Positions 46,501 to 58,842 of a stretch of 64,000 nt of DNA are shown here, piece by piece. The notes beneath the pieces are model-generated. The model did not search any database. It had not been told where the DNA came from and saw only the letters and a list, made by a program, of their open reading frames with translations. Every line of letters begins with the position of its first letter. Position 1 is the first letter of the stretch. Origin of the DNA: Artemia franciscana (lineage: Eukaryota > Arthropoda > Branchiopoda > Anostraca > Artemiidae); NCBI RefSeq assembly GCF_032884065.1, contig NC_088868.1, positions 3,556,720 to 3,620,719 of the forward strand, read 5' to 3'. A program made the translations under genes and the position numbers.

Positions 46501-48240
46501 GTCAGTCTGACTCCTGTCTCTTGTTGTCAGAACGATAAAGTGTATTTGAGTACAGGAAATTATAATTTTGAAATGGTGAAATAATAGCTGAAATAAAATT
46601 ATATTAGTTCTGTGAGCTGTTAAATGAAGAAAGGGCTATAAGCAGGATTGTCATGTGACAAATAAGAAAAAAATTATAAAATTAAACAGCCGAGAAAACG
46701 AGGATAATGTCAGCCGTCTTCAGTGCTTAAAAAAGAAAGACGAAAAACTAACTTTTTGAAGCAACTCTTAAAAGAGCAAAAGAAAGACTGAATCAAACAA
46801 ACCAAGCCAGAATAAATGAAAGACTAATCAAGGATTAGATTGGGCAAGAATTCTGTGCTTATTGATTGACTCAGCATGTCTACTGACCTAATTCTCATTA
46901 CAAGTGTGATCAGATGATCTTAAATTAAACTGAAGAAAAAAAACGTTATTTGAATCATTTAATTTTAAGTTATTGTAAATTTGGTTTATAGGAATATCTC
47001 CGGTATCTCTATTGAAAGCAAGGTTTCTATTTATAGACTGATTAATTTCAATTGCCGTCCTAAAAGAATGTGGGAAGTCATTTGCTTCAGAAATTAAAGT
47101 TGCCTCATCAAAAGGATGTAAATGATCTAGATTTTCAACAACGGGAACGGCCAAAAGCAAAATCAATATCCTCGTTTTTATTTTTATTTTTACATCTGAG
47201 AGAAATCCTGTGTTCATGCCGTCGTTCCCCCGGGAGCCGACGATTCCCTCCCCTCCAGGAAAATAACACCCGTGAAGAATTTCCCTCTCCCCCACGGAAA
47301 CCCTACTCTCCTGTTTGTCAGAGGCAATCGTATAGCATTGCCTATAGTAAAGACCCATAAGGGTTAAAAGAATTAAAATTTGTTCATTTATTTTTTTCCC
47401 AGAGGCTTTCCATGTGGAAGGGATGGTCTAATAAACTTTGGAGGGGGACCAGTCAATGGGAAATCGAAAGTTCCAGTGTCCTTTTCTAAGATTTAGCCCG
47501 CTTTTCAACCAATTGTTAAACAATCTGCTGTTACTTACCACACTGTCATTAAGAAATTCTTATTCTAATTAAACGGCCCTTGCGTTTCAGCAGTTGTCTT
47601 GAAACAGTCTTGAAATAAATACAGAATTAATTCTAAGGGAGAGATGAAGTGAGGTTGGATGTAAAAATTGATATATAATCCTCAAGGCCATATCCAGGAA
47701 TTTTGTTTGGAGGGGGGGGGGGGCTTTGGAAAAGAAACAGTCATCTGAATCAGAATCTGAAGGAAAGGAGCTATATTTGCCAGCAGATCCTGTTCAAGAC
47801 GATCTAAACGACTGAAAGTGACTGAAAGTTCTGCTATTATGATCCATTGCTTAGATAATTAAAGTCATCGAAGTCTTACAAACCACTTGTATAATTGTAT
47901 TTGGTGCTTTTATAAATAAATGAAAATAGTATGTAAATGATATAAAAAATGTGGCTGAATGCAGTTATTTAAAAATATAAGGCTGTTAGGGTAATATTTT
48001 TTAGGTTTAAATGTAGAAACAAAATTGCTAATATAATTTTACTTCCAAAGGATTTTTTTTTTTTTTTTTTTTTACAAAATGGTTGTCCGAAATCAGGCAG
48101 TGTCCAAGTGCTGAGGTGTTACCCTAGGCACAAGATTACTAAAGGGATGAACAAGACAGTTAAATTAAGTTCAGGAAACTCTAGATGAAGGAGTATTACC
48201 TTTTTAAAGCCCAGCAAAATCAGAATTATCAAAATATTTT
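46501..48240. repeat. Segmental duplication unit, copy 2
   Basis: A direct copy of 28969-30706 that starts immediately after the gap. It carries the Penelope-like tail on the minus strand (47358-46888) in an open frame. Confidence 0.95.
46888..47358 (-). pseudogene. Penelope-like element C-terminal remnant (left arm copy)
   Basis: Same protein fragment as the right-arm copy at 48897-49421; see there. One residue context differs (KIKTRIL against KIKKRIL). Confidence 0.55.
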
Positions 48241-48896
48241 TATTTATTTTATTAATATTTTATATTTTAATAAATTATATTAGCAATTTTGTTTCTACAT
48301 TTAAACCTAAAAAATATTACCCTAACAGCCTTATATTTTTAAATAACTGCATTCAGCCACATTTTTTATATCATTTACATACTATTTTCATTTATTTATA
48401 AAAGCACCGAATACAATTATACAAGTGGTTTGTAAGACTTCGATGACTTTAATTATCTAAGCAATGGATCATAATAGCAGAACTTTCAGTCACTTTCAGT
48501 CGCTTAGATCGTCTTGAACAGGATCTGCTGGCAAATATAGCTCCTTTCCTTCAGATTCTGATTCAGATGACTGTTTCTTTTCCAAAGCCCCCCCCCCCTC
48601 CAAACAAAATTCCTGGATATGGCCTTGAGGATTATATATCAATTTTTACATCCAACCTCACTTCTTCTCTCCCTTAGAATTAATTCTGTATTTATTTCAA
48701 GACTGTTTCAAGACAACTGCTGAAACGCAAGGGCCGTTTAATTAGAATAAGAATTTCTTAATGACAGTGTGGTAAGTAACAGCAGATTGTTTAACAATTG
48801 GTTGAAAAGCGGGCTAAATCTTAGAAAAGGACACTGGAACTTTCGATTTCCCATTGACTGGTCCCCCTCCAAAGTTTATTAGACCATCCCTTCCAC

Positions 48897-49421
48897 ATGG
48901 AAAGCCTCTGGGAAAAAATAAATGAACAAATTTTAATTCTTTTAACCCTTATGGGTCTTTACTATAGGCAATGCTATACGATTGCCTCTGACAAACAGGA
49001 GAGTAGGGTTTCCGTGGGGGAGAGGGAAATTCTTCACGGGTGTTATTTTCCTGGAGGGGAGGGAATCGTCGGCTCCCGGGGGAACGACGGCATGAACACA
49101 GGATTTCTCTCAGATGTAAAAATAAAAATAAAAAAGAGGATATTGATTTTGCTTTTGGCCGTCCCCGTTGTTGAAAATCTAGATCATTTACATCCTTTTG
49201 ATGAGGCAACTTTAATTTCTGAAGCAAATGACTTCCCACATTCTTTTAGGACGGCAATTGAAATTAATCAGTCTATAAATAGAAACCTTGCTTTCAATAG
49301 AGATACCGGAGATATTCCTATAAACCAAATTTACAATAACTTGAAATTAAATGATTCAAATAACGTTTTTTTTCTTCAGTTTAATTTAAGATCATCTGAT
49401 CACACTTGTAATGAGAATTAG
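48897..49421 (+). pseudogene. Penelope-like element C-terminal remnant (right arm copy)
   Basis: Open frame of 174 residues. The last 70 residues (HPFDEATLISEANDFPHSFR, then TAIEINQSINRNLAFNRDTG and INQIYNNLKLN) match the pattern E-A-I-E-I...N-R-D-x-G...IY that follows the GIY-YIG nuclease domain at the C-terminus of many Penelope-like retroelements. The nuclease core itself and the RT are absent, and the N-terminal hundred residues are low in similarity to anything I know. It is a fragment and unlikely to be a gene. The assignment rests on one short conserved tail. Confidence 0.5.
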
Positions 49422-50413
49422 GTCAGTAGACATGCTGAGTCAATCAATAAGCACAGAATTCTTGCCCAATCTAATCCTTGATTAGTCTTTCATTTATTCT
49501 GGCTTGGTTTGTTTGATTTAGTCTTTCTTTCTGAATTTTTCAACTAGCTGATTTTGTACTATTCAAAAGTGCTTTCTTTTAAATTTGTAATATTCAGTCA
49601 GAATCGAAATCATTTGGGATTTACCAACTATTTGAGTGAGTGGTACTCAAAACTGTTATTCATCAAATTTTTTGGTACTCAGTCAGCAACTAAAACACTC
49701 GGAATTTATCAACTAGCTGAGTTTTTTGTACTCAAAAGTACTTTCATTAAATTTTTTATATACAGTCAGTAACTAAAACACTCCAAATTTATCAGCTAGC
49801 TGAGTTTATTGTAATCAAAACTGCTTTTATTAATTTTTTTATATCCCAGTCGGTAACTGAAACATTAGGAATTTATCAACTTGCTGAGCTTGTTGCACTC
49901 AAAAAGTGCATTTATTAAATTCTAGTACTCAGTCAGTAACTAAGACACACGGAGTTTATTAACTGGCTGTGATTGTTATACTCTGAAGTGCTTTTATTAA
50001 ATTTTGAATACTTAGTCAGCAGCTAAGAGACACGAATTTTATCAACTAGCTGGGTAGAGTTTGTTGTACTAAAGTGCATTCATTAAATTTTCCTTACTCA
50101 ACCAGGAAGTAAAACACACGAGATTTATCAACTAGTTGAGTCTGTTGTGCCCAAAAGTGCTTTCATGCTTTTATTCAATTTTTTTTATACCCAGTCAGCC
50201 CCCCAGATTTTCGAATCGGGGAAACGATTATTTTAATTTAAACTTGTCTGGTCCCTGATACGCCTGCCAAATTTCATCATCCTAGCTTATCTGGAAGTGC
50301 CAAAACTAGCAAAACCAGGACCGACAGACCAACAGAATTTACGATCGCTATATATCGCTTGGTAAATACCAAGTGCCATAAAAACTTAATACATTTTCCA
50401 ATGTATCTAACAC

Positions 50414-51680
50414 TCTAACGTCACTGATTAATGATTGTTTTTGACAAAAGAATTTTTCAAGAGTGCTTAAAAAAAGCAAGAGTGACACCGGATTATAGAG
50501 ATGGCAATGGAAATGATCTTGGTAATTACCAACCCACACCACTGTTGACTGTTATATCTCATATCATTGAAAAGTCCAGAAATGCCCGGTTAATGTTTTT
50601 TTTAAGGAAGCGTTGAAACACAGAGAGTACACTGCTATTTCAAACGAGTGTAATTAAAATAGCTTTCGATGATCTGGAGGTCGGTGCTACATTTCAAGAT
50701 CTAATGAAGGAGGTTTTCGACTAAATTGACTATGGAATACTCATGGAAACATGCGAGCAGTGTATAATCTGTTTTAAAGCTTTTGGCATAAGAGCTACAT
50801 CGGCAACTGGTACCTATTTGGGCCCTTGGCCCTAATTACCAGATAAATGTCCTTTTTTTGTAAACTAAACTCATTCCCACTTTGGGACTATCCCTTTCAC
50901 CCTTCCCCCCGTACTCTTAAATACCATATTGTCTTTCTCTGGCCTTTTCTTGGTATAATTTCAAGTGGTCCTGCTAATTAGATTAACTTGAAAATAGATG
51001 TCTGAGGATGATTCATCGAATGATCAAAACCGGGGTTTCACAGTTGGACTATTACGGGGCAGTAAAGGAGGGCTTGGGCAACAGATTTTGAATTGCGGGA
51101 ACTCAGAGTCTCTCCCCTTGATGTCAATGATTGGCTAGCCTTCCTTGAGCTGTACCTCCGCACACTTCCTGCCAAGCAGAAGTCAGAGTTAATTTTCAAA
51201 CAGTGCATTTTGTAAACTTGATTTGCAAACAGTACGATTTTTCACTTTTGTACCTAAGTCTTCCTTTAATCACTTATTCGGCTATGGAAAAAGCTCTCCA
51301 GGAGGAGAAAGAGAATAAAAAAATTTTTGAGTATAGGAAATAGGTCCTATACTATTGTAAGATATTGCTCGATACAATCCATTGATTACTGTCGTTTGCG
51401 AAGTCCCAAAGGGATTTTGTCTGGGTCTATTTTTTCTTATTTTTAATTTATATCATGTCCAATTGTGTTCCAGATTGCTGTTTTAGGGTTTATGATAAAA
51501 CTAAAAATTGCCAGAATATGAATATACCATTGTTTGTCGATGAATTCAGGGCTAACGTTACTACGAAAACAGGCTACTTCAGACATCAATGAAGCATCGA
51601 GTTGATAGATTGCATTCTTGGCTGAGGACACATAGGCTCAAAATTTATTTAAAGAGGTCAAATTTTGTCTTTTTTCCGGG
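50414..51680 (+). pseudogene. Jockey/CR1-like LINE reverse transcriptase, decayed (copy 2)
   Basis: Duplicate of 39300-40560, with the same stops and shifts, so decay preceded the duplication. Confidence 0.75.
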
Positions 51681-53231
51681 TCTCCTTGTGTTTATCCTTA
51701 GATTCCGAGAATAAGATTTTGAGCCAGAAGTCACAATTCTTCCTGTAAGTATCAGGGAGCTCTACTAACTAAGTCCTATCACTCCAGCTCCATGTGCAGT
51801 ATTTTTGTGAAACAGTATGTCGCACCTTCTAGGAATTGTCAGAACGAATAGACCTAGTCCATAAATGATCACCTTTACTGATGGTAAAGTACTTTATATC
51901 TCCCTTCTTTGCAGAACTAAGGAGGCTGCCCTTAAGGAAGGATAACAAAAATGTCCTTATGTTACATCAATAGTGCTTTTAGTAATAACAACACAGATTC
52001 ACTTTTTCCCAGTCTCCTTGCCACCAAGGACCACACTTTTCCCGTTCTGCTTCATCAAAAATCCCCATTTATACCCCAATTAAGTTTTCCACAGAAAAAA
52101 AAATAGAAGAACGTTTCCTTTCCACACAATTAATATGTTAAATAATTGATTTCCCTCCTATTCTTCCCTCCCCTTTTTACCATACGTTGCAGAAAGTTTA
52201 TTTGACAAATTTTGAATATTCCATTTTTGTAGTTTACACAGCTCTATTAAAACTAATGAAAGGCTTTTGGAGACGAATATTATCTTATCGTACTCTTGGT
52301 ATACTTGATAAAAGTTGGTATTTTTGTTTCTCTTTTCATCATAGGCCTTTTTTTATTTTTCTCTAGTTAACTAGTTATTCCTTCTCTAAAAAAAAAAAAA
52401 AAAAAAAAAAAAACCTGCGTTCGGTTGTGTCACAGGGACAACAGACCCATATTTAACTTAAGATGAATGAAGTTTTTATACTTAAGTACTTTAGATCATT
52501 TGATTATTTCAGTCACCCGCCATACAGAAAATGTGACATGACAGAAATACAAGATCTGCTACGAACTTTATGATCTTCATTGTAATCAAATTTTTCAGCA
52601 AAAAAAAGTAGAATCTCATATATAAAAGACTTTTAAACCTGCTTCATATGCTTGAAATCCTTACAGTATTCAAGTTTTTCCCAACGAGCTAAATGATAGA
52701 TAAACAAGTCTATTATTCTAAACAAACAGGTTCATGAAATTATGAAAACTCATATTTACATGCTTTACAGATTCTAAAAGATTCAGTGTCCAACAATATA
52801 ATCTGATTTTTACCACCGCTATGTATGACCACAGCAACACTTCCTAAATGATAATCTTACATACATTTTGACAACAAAATACGATTGTTCTATTTTATTT
52901 AAAAATTACTTGTTATTATCCTGTACAAGTCAACACGGGTGAATCTCATTAGAATATATCACGATTTGGAAAGTAGATCAAGGTAGACGATAATCTATCT
53001 GAGTAAAAGATAATCTAATTTTGTTAGTTTAATATCCCACGGGGTCTCCATACAAACCTATTTCTATACATCAATAGGAAATACCCAACGGTTTGCCAGA
53101 CTACCGTAACATTCGGCGTTTATCATGTTCCCAGTATTTGTACCTTATTCATATACTAGGTTCAAATAAACATTTAAGATTATTTAATTGCTAGTCTGAA
53201 AAAGAACAAAGGTTACAGACATATTGCTTAC

Positions 53232-53304
53232 CTTCCGTTCATCTTGTCCTCAAGACGTCTTCCTCTCCTTTTAGATGGTAAGTCCCTCTTCGGAGCAGTG
53301 AAAG
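53232..53304 (-). pseudogene. Second copy of the 73-bp exon, out of order
   Basis: Same acceptor and donor as 42213-42141. Two substitutions: GAA to GAG (silent) and CAG to AAG (Gln to Lys). It lies upstream of the exon at 45047 although its twin lies downstream. It enters in phase 1, so it cannot be joined in frame to the phase-0 segment at 63938. It is therefore a stray exon, produced by rearrangement or by assembly. Confidence 0.7.
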
Positions 53305-53419
53305 CTTTCAGAAAAGAAAAGAGCTGTTTAAATACGTGCAATTCTCTCTTTTACAAAAAATGAAGAAAGAGGGTCAAATATCATAAAAATATAAAAAAAA
53401 GCCCTTGATGTTAAGTATT

Positions 53420-53880
53420 TAGCAAGTAGTATCAGTAGTCAAGCATGGTTCTGAACCACAGGCACTTCGGAAGACGAGGAAGATTTATCAGATATTTTCA
53501 AAAGACATTAGCTATAAGTTTTGGGTAACCGTTTGATTGGCAGTAAATGAGACAGCAAGCTTTACGAAAAACTTGGTTCTTTCCCACTTTCTATGACAAT
53601 ACCAAGAGAAACGATTACCTAGCTGGGACACACTTTGCGGATGCAATATGACGGATTGCCAAAGGTAGTCCTTTTAGGCCATCCATCTAGGGCTAAATTA
53701 AAAGGACGTCATACCCAAATAAGATAGGAAGAGTCGAAATAAGGATTTAAAGGAAATTGCAACTTCTTAGGAGAGGATGAGCCTTGGATAGAATGGAATA
53801 GAAGAGGAGCCTGCACAGCTACATTAGCCTCAGACGCCAGGGTGCTGCAGTAAGTTGGTAGTAGCAGCAGTCTTATGTAA
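53420..53880 (+). pseudogene. RTE-like LINE 3' end, strongly decayed (copy 2)
   Basis: Duplicate of 42340-42795, with a small deletion near 53440. Confidence 0.7.
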
Positions 53881-54357
53881 GGATTTAAAACAGGAGTGTT
53901 GGTGAGAACAAGAGTCTCCTTTGGAATCTTGGACAATACCCTCTCCTTTCCCCCTCAAAATTTATTCAATAGGGCTCTAACTTTACACAATGCTAAACTT
54001 ATTAATAGTATTCAGTTAAAGTTAGGTTATTTCAGAAATTAATTAACTAACTACGAGTATACATTCACGCGCCATTTACGAATAAGTACAACTCAGAGTT
54101 ATAATGTACATAAAAAAACTAAGTTACCATGCTGCTTAGCCCTCATCCAATTCAACCCATTCAGATTAACCCCATATAGCTTTCATAAGATTACTCTTTA
54201 ATATTACAACTTAAGTACTCTCGCTACAAAAATTTATATCTAAGTTCAAAAGGGCACGATAATATCCATGTATTTCTGAATTCTTCAGTAACGAAAGCAA
54301 AAAAAAAGAAAGAAAAAAAAGCTTACTCTTTTATTTTGTGTATGTTTATATTTCAAA

Positions 54358-55490
54358 CAATTCGTGGTAACGAACTGTAGTAAGGAGCGACCCGGCTCAA
54401 TAGTAACCAAAACTCTAAAAAAAGGAATTTTGATACCAATAGCTACATCATAAGAATCGCATTTTAATGCTGGTTTTAAATATATAAGTTTCATCAAGTT
54501 TAGTCTTACCCATCAAAAGTTACGAGCCTGAGAAAATTTGCGTTATTTTGGAAAATAGGGGGAAACACTCCCTAAAAGTCATAGAATCTTAACGAAAATC
54601 ACACCATCAGATTCAGCGTATCAGAGAACCCTACTGTAGAAGTTTCGAGCTCCTATCTACAAAAATGTGGAATTTTGCATTTTTTGCCAGAGGGCAGATC
54701 ACGGATGCGTGTTTATTGGTTTTTTTGTTTTTTTGTTTTGTTTTTTCCCCAGGGGTGATCGTATCGACCCAGTTGTCCTAGAATGTTGCAAGAGGGCTCA
54801 TTCTAACGGAAATGAAAAGTTCTAGTGCCCTTTTTAAGTGACCAAAAAAATTGGAGGGCACCTAGGCCCCCTCCCACGCTAAATATTTTCCCAAAGTCAA
54901 CGGATCAAAATTCTGAGATAGCCATTTTATTCAGCGTCGTCGAAAAACCTTATAATTAAGTCTTTGGGGACGACGTACTCCCCCACAGTCCCCGTGGGAG
55001 GGGCAACAAGTTACAAACTTTGACCTGTGCTTACATATAGTAATGGTTATTGGAAAGTATACAGGCGTTTTCAGGAGGATTTTTTTGGTTGGGGGGAGGG
55101 GTTGAGAAGAGGGGGATATGTTGGGGGAACTTTCCATCGAGAATTTGTCATAGGAGAAGAAAATTTCTATGAAGGGAGAGCAGGATTTACTAGCATTATT
55201 TAAAAAAAAAACAATTAAAAAAAAATGTGAAAAAGCTTTTTAAGCTGGAATTAAGGAACAGCAATAAAACTTAAAACAAACAGAAATTATTACCCATATG
55301 AGGGGCTCATCTCCTTCTAATACCTCGCTCTTTACGCTAAAGTATTTTTAGTAATTTCAACGATTTATTCTACGGCTTTTGTGACTCAGGGGTCATTCTT
55401 AATAAATTGGGATAAAATTTAAGCTTTAGTGTAAAGAGCGAGGTACTGACGAAGGGGCGAATCCCCTCATATATGTAATAAAAACATAAA
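54358..55490 (+). mobile_element. Repeat family B, copy 4
   Basis: Starts CAATTCGTGGTAACGAACTG, has the same body as the copies at 31957 and 33121, and ends with the hairpin-type tail words (AATACCTCGCTCTTTACGC, GTAAAGAGCGAGGTACTGA). It begins within a few bases of the end of the segmental duplication. Confidence 0.8.
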
Positions 55491-56811
55491 AGTATATGTA
55501 AATATATGAAGTATATGTAAATATATATATATGTAAAAGAGCATAAAAGTAGGCTATCAAGTTTCCCTTAGTAGGTCTTTATCCCTGATAAAAAAAGAAC
55601 ACGATTAAGCGAATCTTTATCCCCAGAGAAGCGGATTTTTTATTAAGTCGCCTATATACAACATGTTAATTTTTTAAATAACACTTTCTAAGCACTTTTA
55701 GGCGAAAAAGAAAGCTCTCGAGGCTTCATTTTTAGTAGAGTCCTACTCATGTTTGCTTAGCTAGACATCAATGTATAAATATAATCATTATTGACCAACT
55801 ATAACTTGTTTTCTCTTTCTTGAGGAGCCTCGATTGGTTGAAAGTGATGGTGTCTAGCCGTTGATGTGTAGCTAAGTACACAAGAAAACGGGGCTTCACT
55901 GTTTTTTCACAGTGATGAATTGTAATTATTTTTTATTTGTACCAAATGGAAGAGGTGAACAAATTATAGTAGAAAGTAATTGTAAGGATTTGACCAAAAG
56001 CAAATTTTACAGGGAAAAATGAGAGAGAGAAAAAAAAAACAAGACACGCACACACGCATAGTACAATTTCGAAAAGATCCAGCTCGATTATCTTCACACG
56101 GGTATATCACCATTATATTTATACAGTGCATAATGAAATTTTAAATGATGAGTAAATAGCAAAAATTCTGACAGGTCACTCATCATACCCAGACTATATC
56201 TTCTTGAGCTTAGAATTCCTATGAAATGCATTGTTCCATTAGCTTTTCTATCACATGTATTATTATTTTTAGTACAAAACTGTAACACAGCAAAAGGTTC
56301 ACGAAAATATTTTTAATATTCTCAAAAACATCATGGTAAATTAGAATAGGGAACAGAGAAATCAAGTAAAGATAAATATCGGCCGAAATATTAGGTAAAG
56401 AATCAGGTATTTAATGAAAGTTTATTGAAATGATCACACTTCAGCGCGGTTTTACCTTAATGAATTTTGACATGCACAAGCAGTATATTTTATTTTACCT
56501 CTAACTTTAGACAATACCACAGACTAGTTCATAGCTGTAATTTAGGTTGGATAGGATAGCGAACCTCACATATTCCATCATTTTGGCACAGTTGTATTAA
56601 AGCCAATCGATACTTTAAAAATCGTTTTGCGAGTCTAAGCGTCGGCTGATTGTCTCAAAGACAAAGGGCCCATTAGTAAACATTACCAGCACCACAAGAA
56701 ACTCCCAAAGCTGCCATCGCACTATGGTATTTCCATAAAAACTCGTTAAAAATTAATAAGGGATCTTGAACATGTCAACAGTTTAAAGAGCTAAGGCTAT
56801 TCTAGTTAAAA
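55491..56811. other. No gene recognised; AT microsatellite and GA/CA tract
   Basis: A TATATGTAAATATATG stretch is at 55496-55545. An imperfect inverted pair lies around TTAGCTAGACATCAATG (about 55757-55773) and GTTGATGTGTAGCTAAG (about 55860-55876). GAGAGAGAGAAAA then CACGCACACACGC are at 56020-56060. The minus-strand frame at 56288-56094 has no domain. Confidence 0.45.
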
Positions 56812-58840
56812 ACAAGAGCTAAGAGCTCATATGGCACTTGTGACGAGGAGGGACGAGCCAAGAGCTCATATGGTTTGAGCTCTAGCAAAATTCTAAGAAT
56901 CAATAGATTGACTTAAAAGGAAAATCGGAGGCTTAATGCCGGTCGGGATTTAAAATAAAAGCTCTGAGTCACAAGGTCCATCTAAATATCAAAATTCATT
57001 AAGATCTGATCACCCACTCGTAAGTTATAAATGCCTAATTTTTTCTAATTTTTCCTCTCGCTTCAGCCCCCCCCCCCCACCAGATGGTCTAATCAGGGAA
57101 AACAACTTTACCAAGTCAATTTGTGCAGCTCCCGGACACGCCTACAAATTCTCATTGTCCTAGCATGTCCAGAAGCACCAAACTCGTCAAAGCACTGAAC
57201 CCCATCCCACCCTAACTCCCCCGAAGAGAGCTGATCCAGTAAGGTTACGTCAATCACGTATCTACGACATTTGCTTATTCTACCCACCAAGTTTCATCCC
57301 GATTTCTCTACTCAAAGCGTTTTCCAAGATGTCCTGTTTCCCCCTCCAACTCCCCCCAATGTCAACAGATCTAATCGGGATTTGAAATAAGAGCTCTGAG
57401 ACATGAGTTCCTTCTAAAAATCAAATTTCATTAAGATCCGGCCACCCGTTCTTAAGTTAAAAATACCTTAATTTTTCTAATTTTCCCAAATCAACACCCC
57501 CCAGTTCCTCCAAAGTGAACAGATCCATTCCAATTATGTCAATCACGGATCTATAACTAGTTCTTATTTTTCCCATCAAGTTTCATCGCGATCTCTCAAC
57601 TCTAAGCGTTTTCCAAAATTTCTGTTTCCCCCCTCCAGTCCCCGATGTCCCCGGATCCGATTGGAATTGAAAGTACAGCATCTGAGACATAAGATCCTTC
57701 TATATATCAAGTTTCATTAATATCTGATCACCCAATCGTAAGATAAAGATACCTCAATTTTCACGTTTTCCAAGAATTCCGGTTTCCCCCTCCAACTCCT
57801 CCCAATGTCACAGGATCTGTTCGGGATGTAAAATGAGAGCTCTAAAGCACAAGATCCTTCTAAATATCAAATTTCATTAAGATCTGATCACCCGTTCGTA
57901 AGTTACAAATACCTCATTTTTCTAATTTTTCCGAATTACTCCCTCCCCCCCCAACTCCACCAAAGAGAGCGGATCCAGTCCGGTTACATCAGTCACGTAT
58001 CTTGGACATGTTTTTATTCTTCCCACCAAGTTTCATCCTATTCTCCCCGCTTTAAGTGTTTTCCAAAATCCCCCCCCCCCCAATGATGCTGGATCCGGTC
58101 GCGATTTAAAATAAGAGATCTGAGTTTCGAGGTCCTTCTAAATATGAAATTTCATTAAGATCCGATCACTCCTTCGTAAGTTAAAAATGCCTCATTTTTC
58201 CTAATTTTTCAGAATCAACCCTCCCCCCTCTAACTCCCCAAATAGGGCAGATCCGTTCCGGTTATGTCAATCACGTATCTAGGACTTCTGCTTATTTTTC
58301 CCACGAAGTTTCATCCCGATCCCTCCACTCTAAGCGTTTTCCGAGATTTTAGTTCCCTCCCCCACCACTCCCCCCTTAATGACTCTGGATCCCGTCGGGA
58401 TTTAAAGTAAGAGATCTGAGTTACGATATCCTTCCAAATATCAAATTTCATTAATATCCGATCACCCGTTCGTAAGTTAAAAATACCTCAGTTTTTCTAT
58501 TTTTTCCGATTTAACCGTCCCCCACTCTCCTCCCTCCCCCTCCCCCCAGATGGTTGAATGGAGAAACGGCAGTTTTTAATTTAATCTAGTCTGGTTCCTG
58601 ATACGCCTGCCGAATTTCATCGTCCTAACTTACCTGGAAGTGCCTAAAGTAGCAAAACCGGACCGACAGAATTTGCGATCGCTTGGTAGATACCAAGTAC
58701 CATAAAAATTACTACCAAGTATATCTAGCAAGTATCAAATAATTTGTAATCCAATTAGTAATCCAATAATTAGTAATCCAATAATTACTACCAAGTATTT
58801 ACCAAGCACATCACTTGGTAGATACCAAGTACCATAAAAA
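56812..58840 (+). mobile_element. Repeat family A, copy 2
   Basis: Starts ACAAGAGCTAAGAGCTCAT and has the same internal units as copy 1. It ends in a hairpin variant CTTGGTAGATACCAAG (58682-58697) and CCATAAAA, followed by about 130 bp in which the TACCAAGTA end is repeated twice more, up to 58840. The repeated ends suggest slippage or nested ends. No conserved frame. Confidence 0.75.
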
Positions 58841-58842
58841 TT

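Larger units (their letters stand above)
46780..49531. repeat. Large inverted repeat, arms about 1.25 kb
   Basis: The left arm 46780-48036 and the right arm 48276-49531 are near-perfect reverse complements, around a 240-bp centre (48037-48275). The right arm ends exactly where the second segmental duplication begins (49531). Confidence 0.93.
49531..54353. repeat. Segmental duplication, copy 2 (about 4.8 kb)
   Basis: A direct copy of 38415-43269 at roughly 98-99 percent identity by eye. It begins in the satellite, and contains the 3' module (50200-50385), the LINE RT remnant (50414-51680), the A26 run (52388-52413), the exon copy (53232-53304) and the LINE 3' end (53420-53880). It stops where a family B element begins. 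Confidence 0.95.
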
